NCBI GenBank assembly: GCA_947846985.1
Contig: CANTUZ010000002.1
Span: 15,696,087 to 15,760,086, forward strand
Direction: 5' to 3'
From: Fratercula arctica
Taxonomy: Eukaryota > Chordata > Aves > Charadriiformes > Alcidae
Length of the DNA stretch: 64,000 nt
The position numbers were made by a program, and so were the translations under genes. This document shows, in pieces, positions 11,514 through 23,588 of this stretch. The notes under the pieces were generated by a model. The model was given only the letters and a program-made list of their open reading frames with translations, was not told the origin of the DNA and made no database searches. The stretch's first letter is position 1. Each line of letters starts with the position of its first letter.

Positions 11514-14500
11514 CTGGAGGAAACATTTTTGAGCCTGATTCCCAACAATTCCTCTTTGTGCCGCCACCCCGGCAGGCAGCGCTCAGGTGTGGGAGCAGGG
11601 GGATTCCGGGGACCTCTGTGAACACCCTCGGCTTGTGGACACAGTACATCCCTGGTACTCTGTCATTTGAGTCTAGACAAGGAAAATATATTTCCTAAAT
11701 AAATTATCTCAGAAAATACTTTTTTCTTTTCTGTTTCCACAAAAGCATCATCAAAATTAAAGAATACAAAGCACAGGGATTTTTTTTTAAACAACCATAT
11801 GAAGAAACACCATTTAGTTTTGCCTCTGTCAGAGCTGGGAAGAGATAACAGAAACCCTTTTTAAATAGGACATTTTCATTTGTTTAATGTTCGTATGAAA
11901 AGGCAAATACCATGCTGTGTGCCAGACAGTACTGTACCCGCCACGTGTCCCAGCCCTTCTCTTTGGGAGCAAGTAGTGTCGCACAACCTCTGAAAGTGGT
12001 CAAAACAGTCTTATTTGGTGGCTAATTTTGAAGGAGAAGAGTGACTCTAAATTGCGTGTGCTTCAAATGCTGCAGTGTCCATAGCAGAGCAAATTTGGGG
12101 TTTTTTTTTTTCCCCGTTCCTGAGCCACCAAGTGGGTCATAGGTGTGGGTCGCACAACTGAAGGAGTTGCAGTACAAGATGGAAAAAAAAATCGTTGCTG
12201 TGATTAAAAGCATCATTTGTTCAACCTACAACCACACACTATCAGAAAAATTGTCTTTTCTAAGCAAATATGCAATGAATGTTATTTATGCAACTGTGGT
12301 AAGTGAGGCACTGTTAAATTTCCCAACTAAATATAATAAAACGTATGGTATTAAGCCTTAGCAGCTTTAGTTTTGCCTGTATTAATGAGAGTATGGACTT
12401 TATAATCATAGTTTAGTAGTATTATCTGACACGTTGGTCCTCTTATGGCTTCTATTTCTTACGTAAAGGTGGATGCTTTTGGAGGATACTTCCCTGAACA
12501 ATGGGCAGTTCCTGTGCTCATGCATACTCCTGCTCTTCTTTTCTTTTTTTTTTAAAGATGACTTCCGTTCTTTTCTGTATCCATAAAATAGGTGGTTCCC
12601 TTCCTGTAGGCACAGTTCAGTAAAGAACTTGGACAGTGCACAGTTAGATTCATTTCATTGCAACTATTTAAACTGAAATTTAACCTCGAGTATTAAATGC
12701 TTTGCTGAGTCTGGGTTTGAGTGGGATGAGATGATTGCAGTAGGAAACGGATCCTTCTTGGCACTTTCCCAGGCTTCCAGGCTTGTAGAGGTGTTGCTAA
12801 TGTTGTGTGCGGTTAGTTGTTGCGGATTTTGAAAAGTAAGCGAGTAAAGCCACCTTATTAGAAGATAAGACACTTCTTTCTTCCATTTTCTCCTCACTGA
12901 AGAAGACCAGATAGTTGAGGGATGTGTCTCAAACTCTTCTTAGCTCTACCTTATGTAAATTTTGGATTGTCAGGAAGTTATGGTGTTACCAGTCAAAATG
13001 TAATAATTTGACCAAGGACTCATTATATATTGTTGCTAAATTCTAATTGTGGGGGGAAACAAAACACATGTAATAATTGTTTTCCAGCATCCTGTTACGA
13101 CCTTTGAGTTACTGATGTTTTTCATACATCTGTTTAACTTTTTGGAATTACAAATGTCTCTATTCCACTTCCTTTTTATAAAATTGAATGGAAAAAAACT
13201 TATCATTTCCTTACTCCTTATCTTTAAATATGTTTTATGCATTTCTTTTTTTAATTGTTAATTTTGCCTTGTATTTGAACTTATACTGTCTGTTTCCTTT
13301 GGGACTTTTGAAACTCTAAGGAAATCCTTGTTATTTCCAGAACAGCCTTAACTGAGCTTTACAAATGAGTGTTCAATGAAACCTCTTTTATATCATTCTG
13401 TTCCTGTATATGTTACATGGATTCCCCTTCAGCTTTACATAGGTGATAATAGTGCCTTTATGACATGTACATATATATACACACATAGACATGTATGTCT
13501 CTTAAATTCTTACATGAACTGTCAGTCTTACTGTTCCCTGGAAGCTGATTTGCTTTTAAAGCTGAAGTCTTTCTGGGAGATACAGTAAAACGAGATTGCA
13601 GTTAGATTTCCACTAAGTAATCTATATGGATTGACTATTGCTGAAGGCAGTTTTATTTCCTGAACAAAAGAAATGTGACTTTTTCTGCTTGGGTTTATTA
13701 CTTTAAAATTAATGTGATTGGTGTAAATCAGAAAGGCTTAGTATGCCAAACAGTGCAGCTATTTAATACTTAGATGAGACGTACTGGAACAAATGGCAAC
13801 AAGCCATTTTACAGAAGTAATCATAACGCTGAAACCAAAAGTCTGTGTTGTCTCTTGTTTGGGCTTTGATTTTTATGACCAGAAGAGGTATTCCGGTCTT
13901 CAGAGATGGTTATCATTTATTTACAAAACTCATATGTGATCTGACAGGGGGTCTCTCTCAGTTGTGACTTGATTTTTTTGGTGTTCCCTTCAGAGGTGCT
14001 CTGCAACTTGCTCTTAGTGCTTCTGATACAGAGAACAGGCTGAGGAAGTAGATGAAGAAACCTGTTAAGTTCAGAGAGGTAAACTGTAATAAGCGCTTCA
14101 GTCTCATCTTAGAGGACAGAAAAAAAGAGGCCAAATCCACAAAATTACCTATTAGGAGAAAAAATTGTGTTTTTCACAACAGAAATGCTTTGTGGGGATT
14201 GTTCCCATTAAATTAAGCTTAAACAATTGGAGTTTGAGTTTCTGTCTAACAGGCTAGCAAAGGGGATTGGAGGAGGTCAGGTTTTAACAACAGCTCTATT
14301 GTCCAGACGTTTATTTAGGCTGGAGACAACTGGCCAATTTTAGTAATGCAGGACATAAGCTGTGGGCAGTGGGCACTGGAGGGGCTGGGCTGGGGCTGAA
14401 ACACACTGACTCACGCCGCTTTTTCCTACCGAGCGGCTCTGAAACAACAGATGTGCTGGAACAAGGGTAGGAAGGAAAGTGTGCTGGCAGTCTGGATCTG

Positions 14501-14765
14501 TGTTTGACCAGGGAAGGAAACTGGGTAATGAAAGAAGAAAAAAGACATGAGGGAAGGGAGCAGTGGAAGTAAACGATAATAAAAAGTTAAACAAATCTTG
14601 GCTTTCTCACAGAGCCGTGAGAAAGAGCAGCAATAGAGTAGTTACACTGAAACCTTCATTCGCCGAAGGTGTTATTTTTTTTCTCCTCCCCTTTATGTAG
14701 AGTGATAACCTTATCCAAACTAGCAAATTTGAATGACAATTATCATTCATTAATCTTTGGCTTAC
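11514..14765. other. AT-rich non-coding stretch, no gene recognised
   Basis: Poly-T runs lie at 12101-12111 and about 12540-12553, and an AT/AC microsatellite-like patch at about 13470-13500. Open frames are short and lack domains. Nothing resembles a structural RNA. A G-rich patch at about 14360-14400 and a purine-rich patch at about 14510-14580 have no evident function. Confidence 0.65.
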
Positions 14766-14777
14766 CTATTAATTTTC
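14766..14777 (-). other. Candidate 12-bp micro-exon
   Basis: Seen: on the minus strand a strong acceptor (TCTGTTTTCCATTTCAG, pyrimidine-rich, ending at 14778) is followed after 12 bases (GAAAATTAATAG) by a donor, GTAAGCC, at 14765. Two of three frames pass through the 12 bases without a stop. Known: neural micro-exons of 3-27 nt are typically flanked by strong signals of this kind. Inference: it may be a micro-exon if a minus-strand gene crosses the window. Chance juxtaposition of an acceptor and a donor is quite possible, and no host gene is identified. Confidence 0.15.
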
Positions 14778-17700
14778 CTGAAATGGAAAACAGACAAATT
14801 CTCAGATTCCTGCTGCTGCAGATCTTCTAAGCCCTCTACAACTACAGACAATGGTAGTCTTTTGTCTTATCTAAATAATTTATAAGGGGATGGCTGTTAG
14901 CCAAGGAGTCTGTGAACAAAACAGCGAATCACAAAGATTTGTTTTTACTAATAATCCTATTATTAATACATTTTTGACAATGGTCTGATTGAACAGGAAT
15001 ACATAGTTGCATCAAGAGCATGTTGGATACAGACTTGATCTGGGGAGGGGCTGGTGTGCAGAAGGAATGTAGCAGCATACCTCCTTACTTTTTAGCTTTT
15101 TGTTCCTTTTTTTTTTTTTTACTTTACAAGGGCAAAAGAGGGGCTTCCTTCCATGTTTAGTAGCGATTTTAGCTTTTCAAAAAAGTATCTTTTAGCAAAA
15201 CACTAGCACCTATTTGATTAAAATATAACTCACAGCTGACTCAAGCATTTCAACCACATCTATCTCAGATTAGAAAATGTGAAGAAATCTGTTGATGAAC
15301 AGAGTCAAACCTAACTTTATTGGTACCTAGTTTCCCCCTAAGCTTTCTTTAGTCCTTTGGAGAAGGAATTTTAAAAGTAGGAAGATCAACTCAGCTGTAG
15401 TTTTGTTTTAAAGGGGAAGAAGATTTCTGTGATTATTCTCTCTCCTAATTGATTTTTCTTTTCTAACAAGGACTTTTGCAGTATGTACGAAATAATTTTG
15501 TTGAGAACAATTCACTTCTTGCGTTAGAGAAGTGGCAAGATTTAATCTCTAATTCCATTGGGGGGAGAAAAAGTTAATAGAAATTTTACTGAAAACAGCA
15601 CAACTAAAAATAATGGCAATTTTAGGTGAACACAAAACTAATCAAAGCCCATTCTGTACTTCCATGTAAAGAAATCCTTCTCTGGGGAGAGAAAATTTAG
15701 TACTGATTTTCAAAAGATACTTATACACAGGTAATGTAGACACAAGTTGCTCATATGTGAGAAATTAATGATAAAAATCTTCTAGATAGAGCTTTATTTT
15801 TGTTTTGTTTTCATCAGGAAAAATGTTTACAAATGGTTTTGGGATAATACGTAATTTATTGCTACCAAAAATGTAATTTTCTTTTTGAAGCAGGGAAGTA
15901 ACAATGTATTTTTAATTGAAACAAAATACACTTTTTCATTCTTAACAATCTTATCCATTAGCTTTACCACAATATCATGTTTTCTCTCTTTATGTGCATT
16001 ATGCATATACATTTATCTATATTTGCCTTAAATGAACTAATTTGTAGTCTGTTTAGTTATAAAGATGGATCCTCCATAGTGTATTCCAAAGTTGGGGAAA
16101 CAGCCACCACTTGCATCACTGTTAGATGCTTTGCTGAGGCTTGTAGCAAATAATGGTTAGCTCTTTGGGAATGTCTTGTTCCTCTTCCGGTGGCTTCCTT
16201 CAGTGTTTATAAATTTCATTTTATTATTATTTTTTTTGAATCTTATGATATAGGATCACTTATCTTCCTATTTTTGCATGTTTAAATTTTGCCTCTTTCC
16301 TGCAAGTAAACTCCCCTGTTTGTGACACCTGACTCTTACTCTATCTGTTTATGCTGGTTGTGTTACCATCCGCTGTACAGCTTAGTCACTGTAGGTAAAC
16401 ACAACTTTTAGGAAAGGTCGAATGAAGATAGTAGAGATCAGAAGATGTAGATATTGTTCTGATCTTTGCTTTCCTTCCTTTTTCAGTCACTTACCATGAC
16501 TGTTATTGTCCCCAGGCCTCGGGTACTGATGCCTCGCTGCTTCTTTATTGAAATGGTGCTTTTTCACCAGGCACCAAGCAGGTGCCTGGACAGAAAGGTC
16601 TGAAATTCTCTTCTGTGCAACCTTACTTTTGAATGGGGAACATTAACAGGAATAGTCACACTAGTTTACTGAATAGTTTTTATTCTTATGTTGGGGATAG
16701 GAGTACATAGTAAATGGAGAACACTGCCTAGGAGGGCTCTGAGTCACCTTTGCCGAAAGTTCATCTGACAGCAGAGGGAGCCTTGGTTCTGACACCTGAA
16801 TTAAGTGCATACATTTCAATTATGCTGATAGCAATTATGAGTGAGTTTTTCCCTGTATTGTGAGTGTTACGGAGTTGTGGCTGGCAATACCTTGCGTAGA
16901 CCACTGAATATTGAGCCTGCTAGCTTGCAGACTTAATTACAAATCCATGGTTTACTTTTGTAATCTGTTGTGCTTTTAACAGTGCTGGGACTGGTGATAA
17001 GTCTATCAGTTTTCACTTGGTCACTAACACAGTACCAGCATTAAATTCTAAATGGCAGCTTCTGTGTTTGCTGTCTGTGCTATCTCTGATAAAACATTAA
17101 TCATTTCAAGGTTCCATTCAAACCCATTGATAGAAATTGTGAAATGTAATTTAGCTTTGAGAATAGAATTAATGTTTTCTAATAGCTCTAAGCTATTCTA
17201 TGATTTATTGGTTCCACTGCTTGAGGGTTTTTATAATCTAAATTGGTGATTACAGATGATACACAACATTGTGTATCATAAATAGGAATTATGCGTCTGG
17301 TGAAAACGATAATGGGGTTTTGTACCTTGTATGTATATTAGTACATTCAGTAGTATATTAAAGCCTATTTTAGAATGGGAAGATAGTTTTGCCCACATAT
17401 AGATCTTCCCAGCTCATTCAGTCAGTGAATCTGCTACTATTTACTGGTTTTCCTCTAATTTGAGAAATATGTATTGCACCAGAGTAGTGTAAAATTAAAG
17501 GCACACCTGTGGAATCTCATTATCTATGATATGCTCTCCTTTACGACATGCTTTTTAACATTTTTGCTTGTCTTTGAGGAGGCAACTAAGACTATAATAC
17601 TGTTTATGATTTCTGAGGGAATTTTAGTCCAATGATTGATTTGTGATGAATGTATCTAATGGTTGTGTTTGGGAGGATTATTTTTGCATAGCCAAGTCCA

Positions 17701-17962
17701 CCGTTGGAAGTGACCTTCATAAACGTGGAGACGATGAAGTGAACATTTTTGTGGACAATGGAAGTTTTATATACTTTTATTGAAGTTTTAAAATGTGCTG
17801 TTAATTATCTTACATGACCCAAATTTCCTAAATTTCTGCCCTGGAGTGTAGATGGGCAGTACTGGGCGGCTCTTTCTGTCATCACTGGATTGATAGACTT
17901 TCATAATCATTCTCAACAGCCAGTGGTTTTGAAAGTCTCTTGCTGTCATAGAATAAAACAAA
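14778..17962. other. AT-rich non-coding stretch, no gene recognised
   Basis: The stretch contains a poly-T run at 15107-15120, several TAATTA- and ATTAAT-like motifs, and the palindrome at 17256-17279 (separate entry). The 14700-15000 segment mixes homeodomain-like and SOX-like motifs (for example ACAATGG at about 14847 and 14979). This only hints at regulatory DNA. No ORF with a recognisable domain and no repeat family recognised until the CR1 at 17963. Confidence 0.65.
17256..17279. repeat. Near-perfect palindrome, 11-bp arms
   Basis: ATGATACACAA is followed by CA and then its exact reverse complement TTGTGTATCAT. The arms are perfect with a 2-base spacer. This could extrude as a cruciform or bind a dimeric protein. 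No known operator or response element matches it. It sits in otherwise plain AT-rich sequence. Confidence 0.75.
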
Positions 17963-18160
17963 ATCATAGAATCACAGAATGGTTTGAGTTGGAAAGGACC
18001 TTCAAAGGTCATCTAGTCCAACCCCCCTGCCATGGGCAGGGACATCTTTTGCTAAATCAGATTGCTCAAAGCCCCATCAAACCTGACTTTGAACACTTCC
18101 AATGACGGAGCAGTAACTTTTCTGTTGCCCCACAAATGAGGTATCCATAACTTCTCTGAA
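17963..18160 (-). mobile_element. CR1 LINE 3'-end fragment
   Basis: Reading the plus strand, the stretch begins with the reverse complement of the CR1 tail (TCATAGAATCACAGAATGG), then the conserved GGAAAGGACCTTCAAAGGTC, CCATGGGCAGGGACATC and CAAAGCCCCATCAAACC blocks. The element is therefore inserted in minus orientation. Matching becomes patchy beyond about 18110, where roughly 25 unmatched bases interrupt it, and resumes at TATCCATAACTTCTCTG (about 18142). It covers only the 3' untranslated end and the last part of the reverse-transcriptase ORF. It is 5'-truncated, as most CR1 copies are, and cannot encode protein. Confidence 0.93.
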
Positions 18161-21160
18161 AGTAAGTGGGACTGCTCTGGGAAGTTATCTGGAACAACTA
18201 GCTTGTAATAGTGATCTGTAAATTATTCCTCTAAACCTTCACTGATTTGTTGAAATTTAAATCTTAAGAAGAAAAGACATTAAAATGCCCCAAATATTGC
18301 TTGTATTTCCTTTTGTTCTTCATCATGTGAAGATATGCAATAAAAGTGTCAAATTTAAGTAGAATTAATAACATAGTGATTTTTGATAGAGATGAATTAT
18401 ACTGTGAAAGAAGGTATTTCTTATCAAACAGTGCAAATCAGTGTGTATTTCTTATTTATAATGTATACATCTAATTATAGAGAAGCTCACTTTAGACAAG
18501 GCTTTCAATGAAACAAGGAAGTCATTTATTACATTCCTCTTAAAATTTGTACGGAACTCAGCTTTCATAGTGATGACCATTTATTATTATTTTTATTACA
18601 TAAATACTTAGATAAAGAGAAATGGGTGCCAGCAGCGAATTGAATAAAATCCCCTGTTGATCAATAACTCAATTTGGTTTAGAATTTCTTTAGAAAATAT
18701 AGCAGTATTAATCAGGAGAGAACGCTTCAAGTATAAAATTTGATTTTTGTAGTGGAAAATCAGTTTGCTTTATCAAAATCTTAAGGTCTCTTTCCCCCTT
18801 TCTCTCCCCATCATACAATTCTCCTTTTGCAGTAAGGCTAAATCAGATTTGTCTGAAGCAATAATTGGTGATTATCTCCTAACTGCAAGATATAGTTGAG
18901 CCTCTTTGGTTAATCCTATCTTGCTTGCCATCTATAGTGAGTCAGAGCAAGGCAAGGAAGAGAGGATTTGAAATGTGATTTCTAAGGTCATTTTTCCTGT
19001 GAGGTGTAATTATGTCCAAGAGCTCTGCAAATTGTGGAGGGAACGGCAATTGGACCTCGGCAAAGAGACGTGCGATGGTTGGGGTGGAGAACAACTTCCC
19101 TCCTCGGCGTGAATGCGCCTTTCTGTGGCATGGCAGGAGGGGTCCCAGGTTCTGTTCTGGTAGTGGGGAAAAGTAAAAACCCTTGTGGAAAAGTTTTTAT
19201 TGTTCTGTGAGCTTTCTTGTGTGCTCATGCAGAACGTGTTCATTATTTGGGCTAATGAAGTGTTACAAGATGCAATATACCTAATGGAAAAAAATCCCTG
19301 CTTTCTTCCATATAGAAGTTTAAAATGAGAAGTGAGGATTATTTATGCTTATGCAATGTTTTACGTTCTATTAAAAGCTGGGGTTTTGCTTCACACTTGG
19401 GAGAGGGTTTATGTACGCCACAAATTTTCATTACATTCTTATTATTGTTATTATTGTTGTTGTTATAATAATAATAATAATATTTTTACTGGGTAGACTA
19501 ACAAAAGTTATCTTTCTCTCAATTTAAATCCCGACTTTCTGGTTTTATTTATGCTTCTTAGCATCACTTTGTCAAAGATGACACAGTTTCTGTAGAAGTA
19601 AGGCTCTTCTGAGAGATGCTTAGAGCCTTTCAAGTGACCTCTCTTGGAGCCAAGAGGATGATTTATAATTTTATTAGCAAAGTCTTCTCCTAGAGACAAC
19701 TTCATTAGATGTTTTATGGGAAAAGAAATGTTTTAGAAGCCCAGCCACTAGTTTGTTCTTTTGCTGTTATATACGAGGAAACCTCACTGCACTCTTAGGG
19801 CCGGGTTCTTGGCTCCTTGGCTGGAGTCCCCATGACTGTCAGAGCAATCTTGGGCAGTGTGGGAAGAGAATAGCAAAATGGTAGTGAGATTGTGATTTCA
19901 CAGTTTATGAATTCATTATGCGTCCTCTCTCCAGCTAGTCTGTATTGCTTTCAATTTTGGAGAGTATATCAATATGGTAACTTAGATATCAATCTCTAGG
20001 TAATGTTGCATAAAACTAACAACTGTTAAAGGAATTTTTTTATAAATTACCGATATGTGTTCTTCTATAAATCACTGCCTTGTGTTCTTATAAAGTATTT
20101 TTTACAGTATTTTGATTTACTCTTTAGTGATACTGTGGTGGAAGGAAGAATGTTTTTTAATGTGAATAAGTTTTTCATATGTAATCTTGTTGGTGGAAAA
20201 AAAATGTATATATACATACACAGTCTTCTTCCAGAGCTTTCCCATTTTCAGGTTGCCATACATTTGAAATGATGTTTTTGTATTCTTACATCAGCAGAAT
20301 GCTTTGTTGTCCTACATATTGCTGTAGAAAATATACTGAAAACCTCTGCTACCTTTCTATTAAAATCTATTAGCTGTTCCAAAAAAGCAGCTCGACAGTA
20401 TTAGGACTGTATCTCTTCAGTTTGTATAATACAGTAGACTGAATTTTCAGGCCATCAGCAAATCTTGTGTATGCAAAATGCAATTTTAGCTACTTTGTGG
20501 GTGTCGTTAAATCCTTTCTCTTAAGATGTCGGTTGAGCAAAACCAAAGCCTCTGAAAAAGCTGTAGCACGACATCTGTGATTTCAACAAATCTTGTGCTT
20601 CGTGTGTTTGGTGCATTGCCTAAGAGTGCCTGGGATGCAGCCAGACTCAAAGACTCTACGTCTGCAAGGTTAACATAGAAACATTCACATCATCAAGGTT
20701 ATATTAAACAGGAAACACTTAAGGGACGTTGTGGAAAAAAAATTGTATTTTTGGCTTGGAAAAATGGCAGAGATTCTTTTATTATAGTATTAAAATAAAA
20801 CCACAATTTAATTTTTTAATAATTTTTATTAACATGTTAAACCTAAATAACTTCATATTATTTTTTCCCCCTGTTATTGAGATCAACCAATGTATGATAT
20901 ACTGGAGATCCTTACAACTCTTAAGAATTCATGCAATTTTTGCACATGCAGTTGTGGTCAGTACTTATATTAGTAAGTTTACATTAGCATTACACTAGCA
21001 AAAGCATGCTGGGTGGATTTGATTGGGAGGCGGGTTATGCCAACAGTTGCAAGAGGATTCATTAACTTTTGTTGTCCATTCCTAAAATATGAAAGACGTA
21101 ACTGAGCAAAGGATACAGGAACAGTGCATGCAAGATATGTGCTTACTTTAGCAGGTAGTT
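18161..21160. other. AT-rich non-coding stretch, no gene recognised
   Basis: Very AT-rich around 18290-18770, with many short stops in all frames. It includes the trinucleotide repeat at 19439-19484 (separate entry). No splice-flanked open frame, RNA gene or recognised mobile element. Confidence 0.7.
19439..19484. repeat. TTA/TTG then ATA trinucleotide repeat, self-complementary
   Basis: A TTATTATTG-type half is followed directly by five to six ATA/AAT units. Because TTA and TAA units are complementary, the two halves can fold back on each other. This is a compound microsatellite likely to vary in length between individuals. Confidence 0.85.
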
Positions 21161-21222
21161 CATAATTTCATAATTTTCTCATTTTTTCATAATTTTCAAA
21201 ATTCCATAATTTTCTGAATTTT
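21161..21222 (+). repeat. Imperfect CATAATTTT-type tandem repeat
   Basis: CATAATTT or CATAATTTTC appears four times in 62 bases (starting 21161, 21169, 21188 and 21204), with TCATTTT- and CAAAATT-like degenerate units between. It reads as an old minisatellite-like expansion of a 9-16 bp unit, ending 60 bases before a CR1 element. Confidence 0.7.
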
Positions 21223-21281
21223 ACGTGGGGACAAAGATGGTTAAAGCTAAATGCATAGAGGCTGTTAACATCTCAGTCTGT

Positions 21282-21747
21282 TCAAAAGAGACATTGAGGT
21301 GCTGGAGCGAGTCCAGAGAAGGGCAACGAAGCTGTTGGAGGGTCTAGAGCACAAGTGTTACGAGGAGCGGCTGAGGGAGATGGGCTTGTTCAGCCTGGAG
21401 AAAAGGGGGCTAAGGGGAGACCTTATCGCTCTCTACAACTACCTGAAAGGAGGGGGTTGGTCTCTTCTCCCAAGGAACAGGCGATAGGACAAGAGGAAAT
21501 GGCCTCAAGTTGCACTAGGGGAGGTTTAGACTGGATATTAGGAAAAATTTTTACACTGAAAGGGTTATTAAGCGTTGGAACAGACTGCCCAGGGAAGTGG
21601 TTGAGGCACCATCCCTGGAGGTATTTAAAAGATGGGTGGACGTAGTGCTCAGAGATACGGTTCAGTGATGGTTTTTGTCACAGTTAGGTTGATGGTTGGA
21701 CTAGATGATTTGAAAGGTCCCTTCCAACCTAGGCGATTCTATGATTC
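21282..21747 (+). mobile_element. CR1 LINE, 5'-truncated, best-preserved copy
   Basis: About 466 bp of CR1 in plus orientation: the C-terminal end of the reverse-transcriptase ORF2, then the 3' UTR and the tail GATTCTATGATTC. The frame opening at 21299 reads [14 protein letters not shown], then [13 protein letters not shown] and LYNYLKGG. This is the characteristic CR1 ORF2 C-terminus. Compared with the remembered family pattern, roughly 14 bases are missing after the YLKGG codons (about 21451), which breaks the frame. The later [13 protein letters not shown] segment continues in another frame. It therefore cannot encode an active enzyme. It is the least diverged CR1 in the window and so probably the youngest. 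The subfamily assignment (neognath CR1-J/E-like) is from memory and unchecked. Confidence 0.95.
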
Positions 21748-23002
21748 ACACTTTCCCCTCATGGTGAAGGTGTTGCTTTTAGCCATGGATTTGGTGGTGG
21801 GAAACAACCGTCAGCCCATTGCATGGGAAGGTAGAGCAGTGCGAGCACCCACCCAATACATGAGATTCCCTGACTAATGCCGGCACCTCATCGGCTCTGC
21901 TCAGCCCTGTGTGCATAGGAATGGAAAATGGGTCTGGGGGTCCTTAATGTTCGTATTCTTGTCTTGTACTTCTTGCTTTCTATACTTGGCGGCAAGATTT
22001 CAGATTCCTTTTTAGAAAGTGCTTTGTTTACTGATGGTTTGCAATTTGTTTTCATTTTGTCTTGGACAAATTGCAGTAGTAGAGAGGAGGCTGTAACTCA
22101 GGTAGAGTTAAGCACAGAGATTTTGTCCTTAAAATAATAATCGATAATTAATAATTGATACATTTTGTTTAGGCCAAGAGGCTATGACAGTAGTTGTATT
22201 TTTTCTAGTAAGCAGGAAACCATTGAAGCTTCCAGAAAAATATTCTCATTCTCGGGAGGTGTTTTTAGTGCCTAAGCAATATAATTAACGCTCTTCTGAA
22301 GAATGAGGTTTTGTTTTGTTGAATTGTTAATTGAGTAGCTGTACTTAGAATTGGTATGTATAATCCCTCCCCAAGCACACAACGTATGATTGTAAAAAGA
22401 CACATGGATTTCTTTTTTCTTTCTTTTTTTTTTTTTTTTCCTTACATGTTTCTCATTAGACAAAATTTGGAGTGGATGAACAAGGAATCATAGGCAAATT
22501 TCTGACCTGTTACTGTACCTTGTGGTTCCTGCAAGTCTGTCGAAAAGAAATTTCCGAAAATGAGTAACCATTATATAACTTCAGCTAATTTTTGGGGTAG
22601 AATAGCAGTTTGCTGCTTTCAGCATTTCCATTTCCAATACTATTGTGTGCTGATGCATGATGCATCTGGCTGGTGAGGTCAAAGCAACTAATTTTCTGCG
22701 GCTGTGGGTTGTGGGTTGGCTGTTCAGAAGTAATAACAGGATTGAAGTAAGTTCTCTGGCCAAGAAATGTTGCCATCTCTAGTTGTGTGCTTGCAGATTT
22801 TGTGAATGGATATGTTCATAGATATTTTGTGCTGCAGAAGAGATAACAAAAATAATTACCTGATTTGATTGTTTGAAATCCGCATTCCTATTTCTTACAT
22901 GGTTACTGAAGATATGCTTAAATTTAATTGTTTGAATTTTCAGTTTAATGTAATATATGTTTAAGTATTTTTGTAATTGTGTTTTCCTTAATCAATGATG
23001 AG

Positions 23003-23033
<31 letters not shown>

Positions 23034-23588
23034 GGTTAGTCATTAGCATTCATGGCTCTATCAGACTGCAGTTCAAACTCTTCGCTTGTTTTTGTCACGG
23101 AAGATGATGGAGCAAGGTTGCTTAGAAACACTTAGCCACGCTCGCAATGGGAGTTATCAGTCTGTTCTGTGTATTCACCTGCACATGCAGGGGAGAAAAT
23201 TGAGTTTCTCTTCTGATTATGTTAATTCATTGCAAGTTTGTTTTAGCAGTAGTATGCTTAAACATACATAAACGTGCGTTTTCTTTCAATAGTGAGAAAA
23301 AGTAGAGTAAAATATCATCTCTTTTTCAAACAGTCATTTCAAAGTGTGAGAGGTTTAATTTGCTTGTGTGCCCTCCAAAAAGAAAGTTTTACTATTGTTG
23401 GCTGAGTTAATCAAGGAATTGTCCTTTATAAACAAGTTGCGTAAATTGAAGTTTATTTCATGACCTATTAAAAATGGTTTTTTATCAGTTCCTAGCTTTA
23501 GCATTCCATTCAAGAAAATATGCCTGTCTGACTACCAACAGCAATTACATTTTTCCTTAATCTAGTGAAATTCTTGATCTTTTCAAGA
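21748..23588. other. AT-rich non-coding stretch, no gene recognised
   Basis: It contains T-rich tracts (16 T at 22424-22439 and 26 T at 23008-23033). A short near-palindrome, GATGCATGATGCATC, lies at about 22650-22664. Open frames are under 85 codons and featureless. No recognised repeat other than simple sequence. Confidence 0.7.
23008..23033 (+). repeat. Poly-T, 26 bases
   Basis: This is the longest homopolymer in the window. It could be the complement of a poly-A tail of a minus-strand retrocopy. I see no recognisable processed gene next to it, so simple slippage expansion is more likely. Confidence 0.9.

Noticed and set aside
21299..21645. Open frames with reverse-transcriptase-like peptide as host genes
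   Set aside because: They are the decayed ORF2 end of the CR1 element at 21282-21747, with a frame break at about 21451.
23008..23033. Poly-T as the tail of a minus-strand processed pseudogene
   Set aside because: No gene-like sequence is recognisable on the expected side and no target-site duplication is seen.
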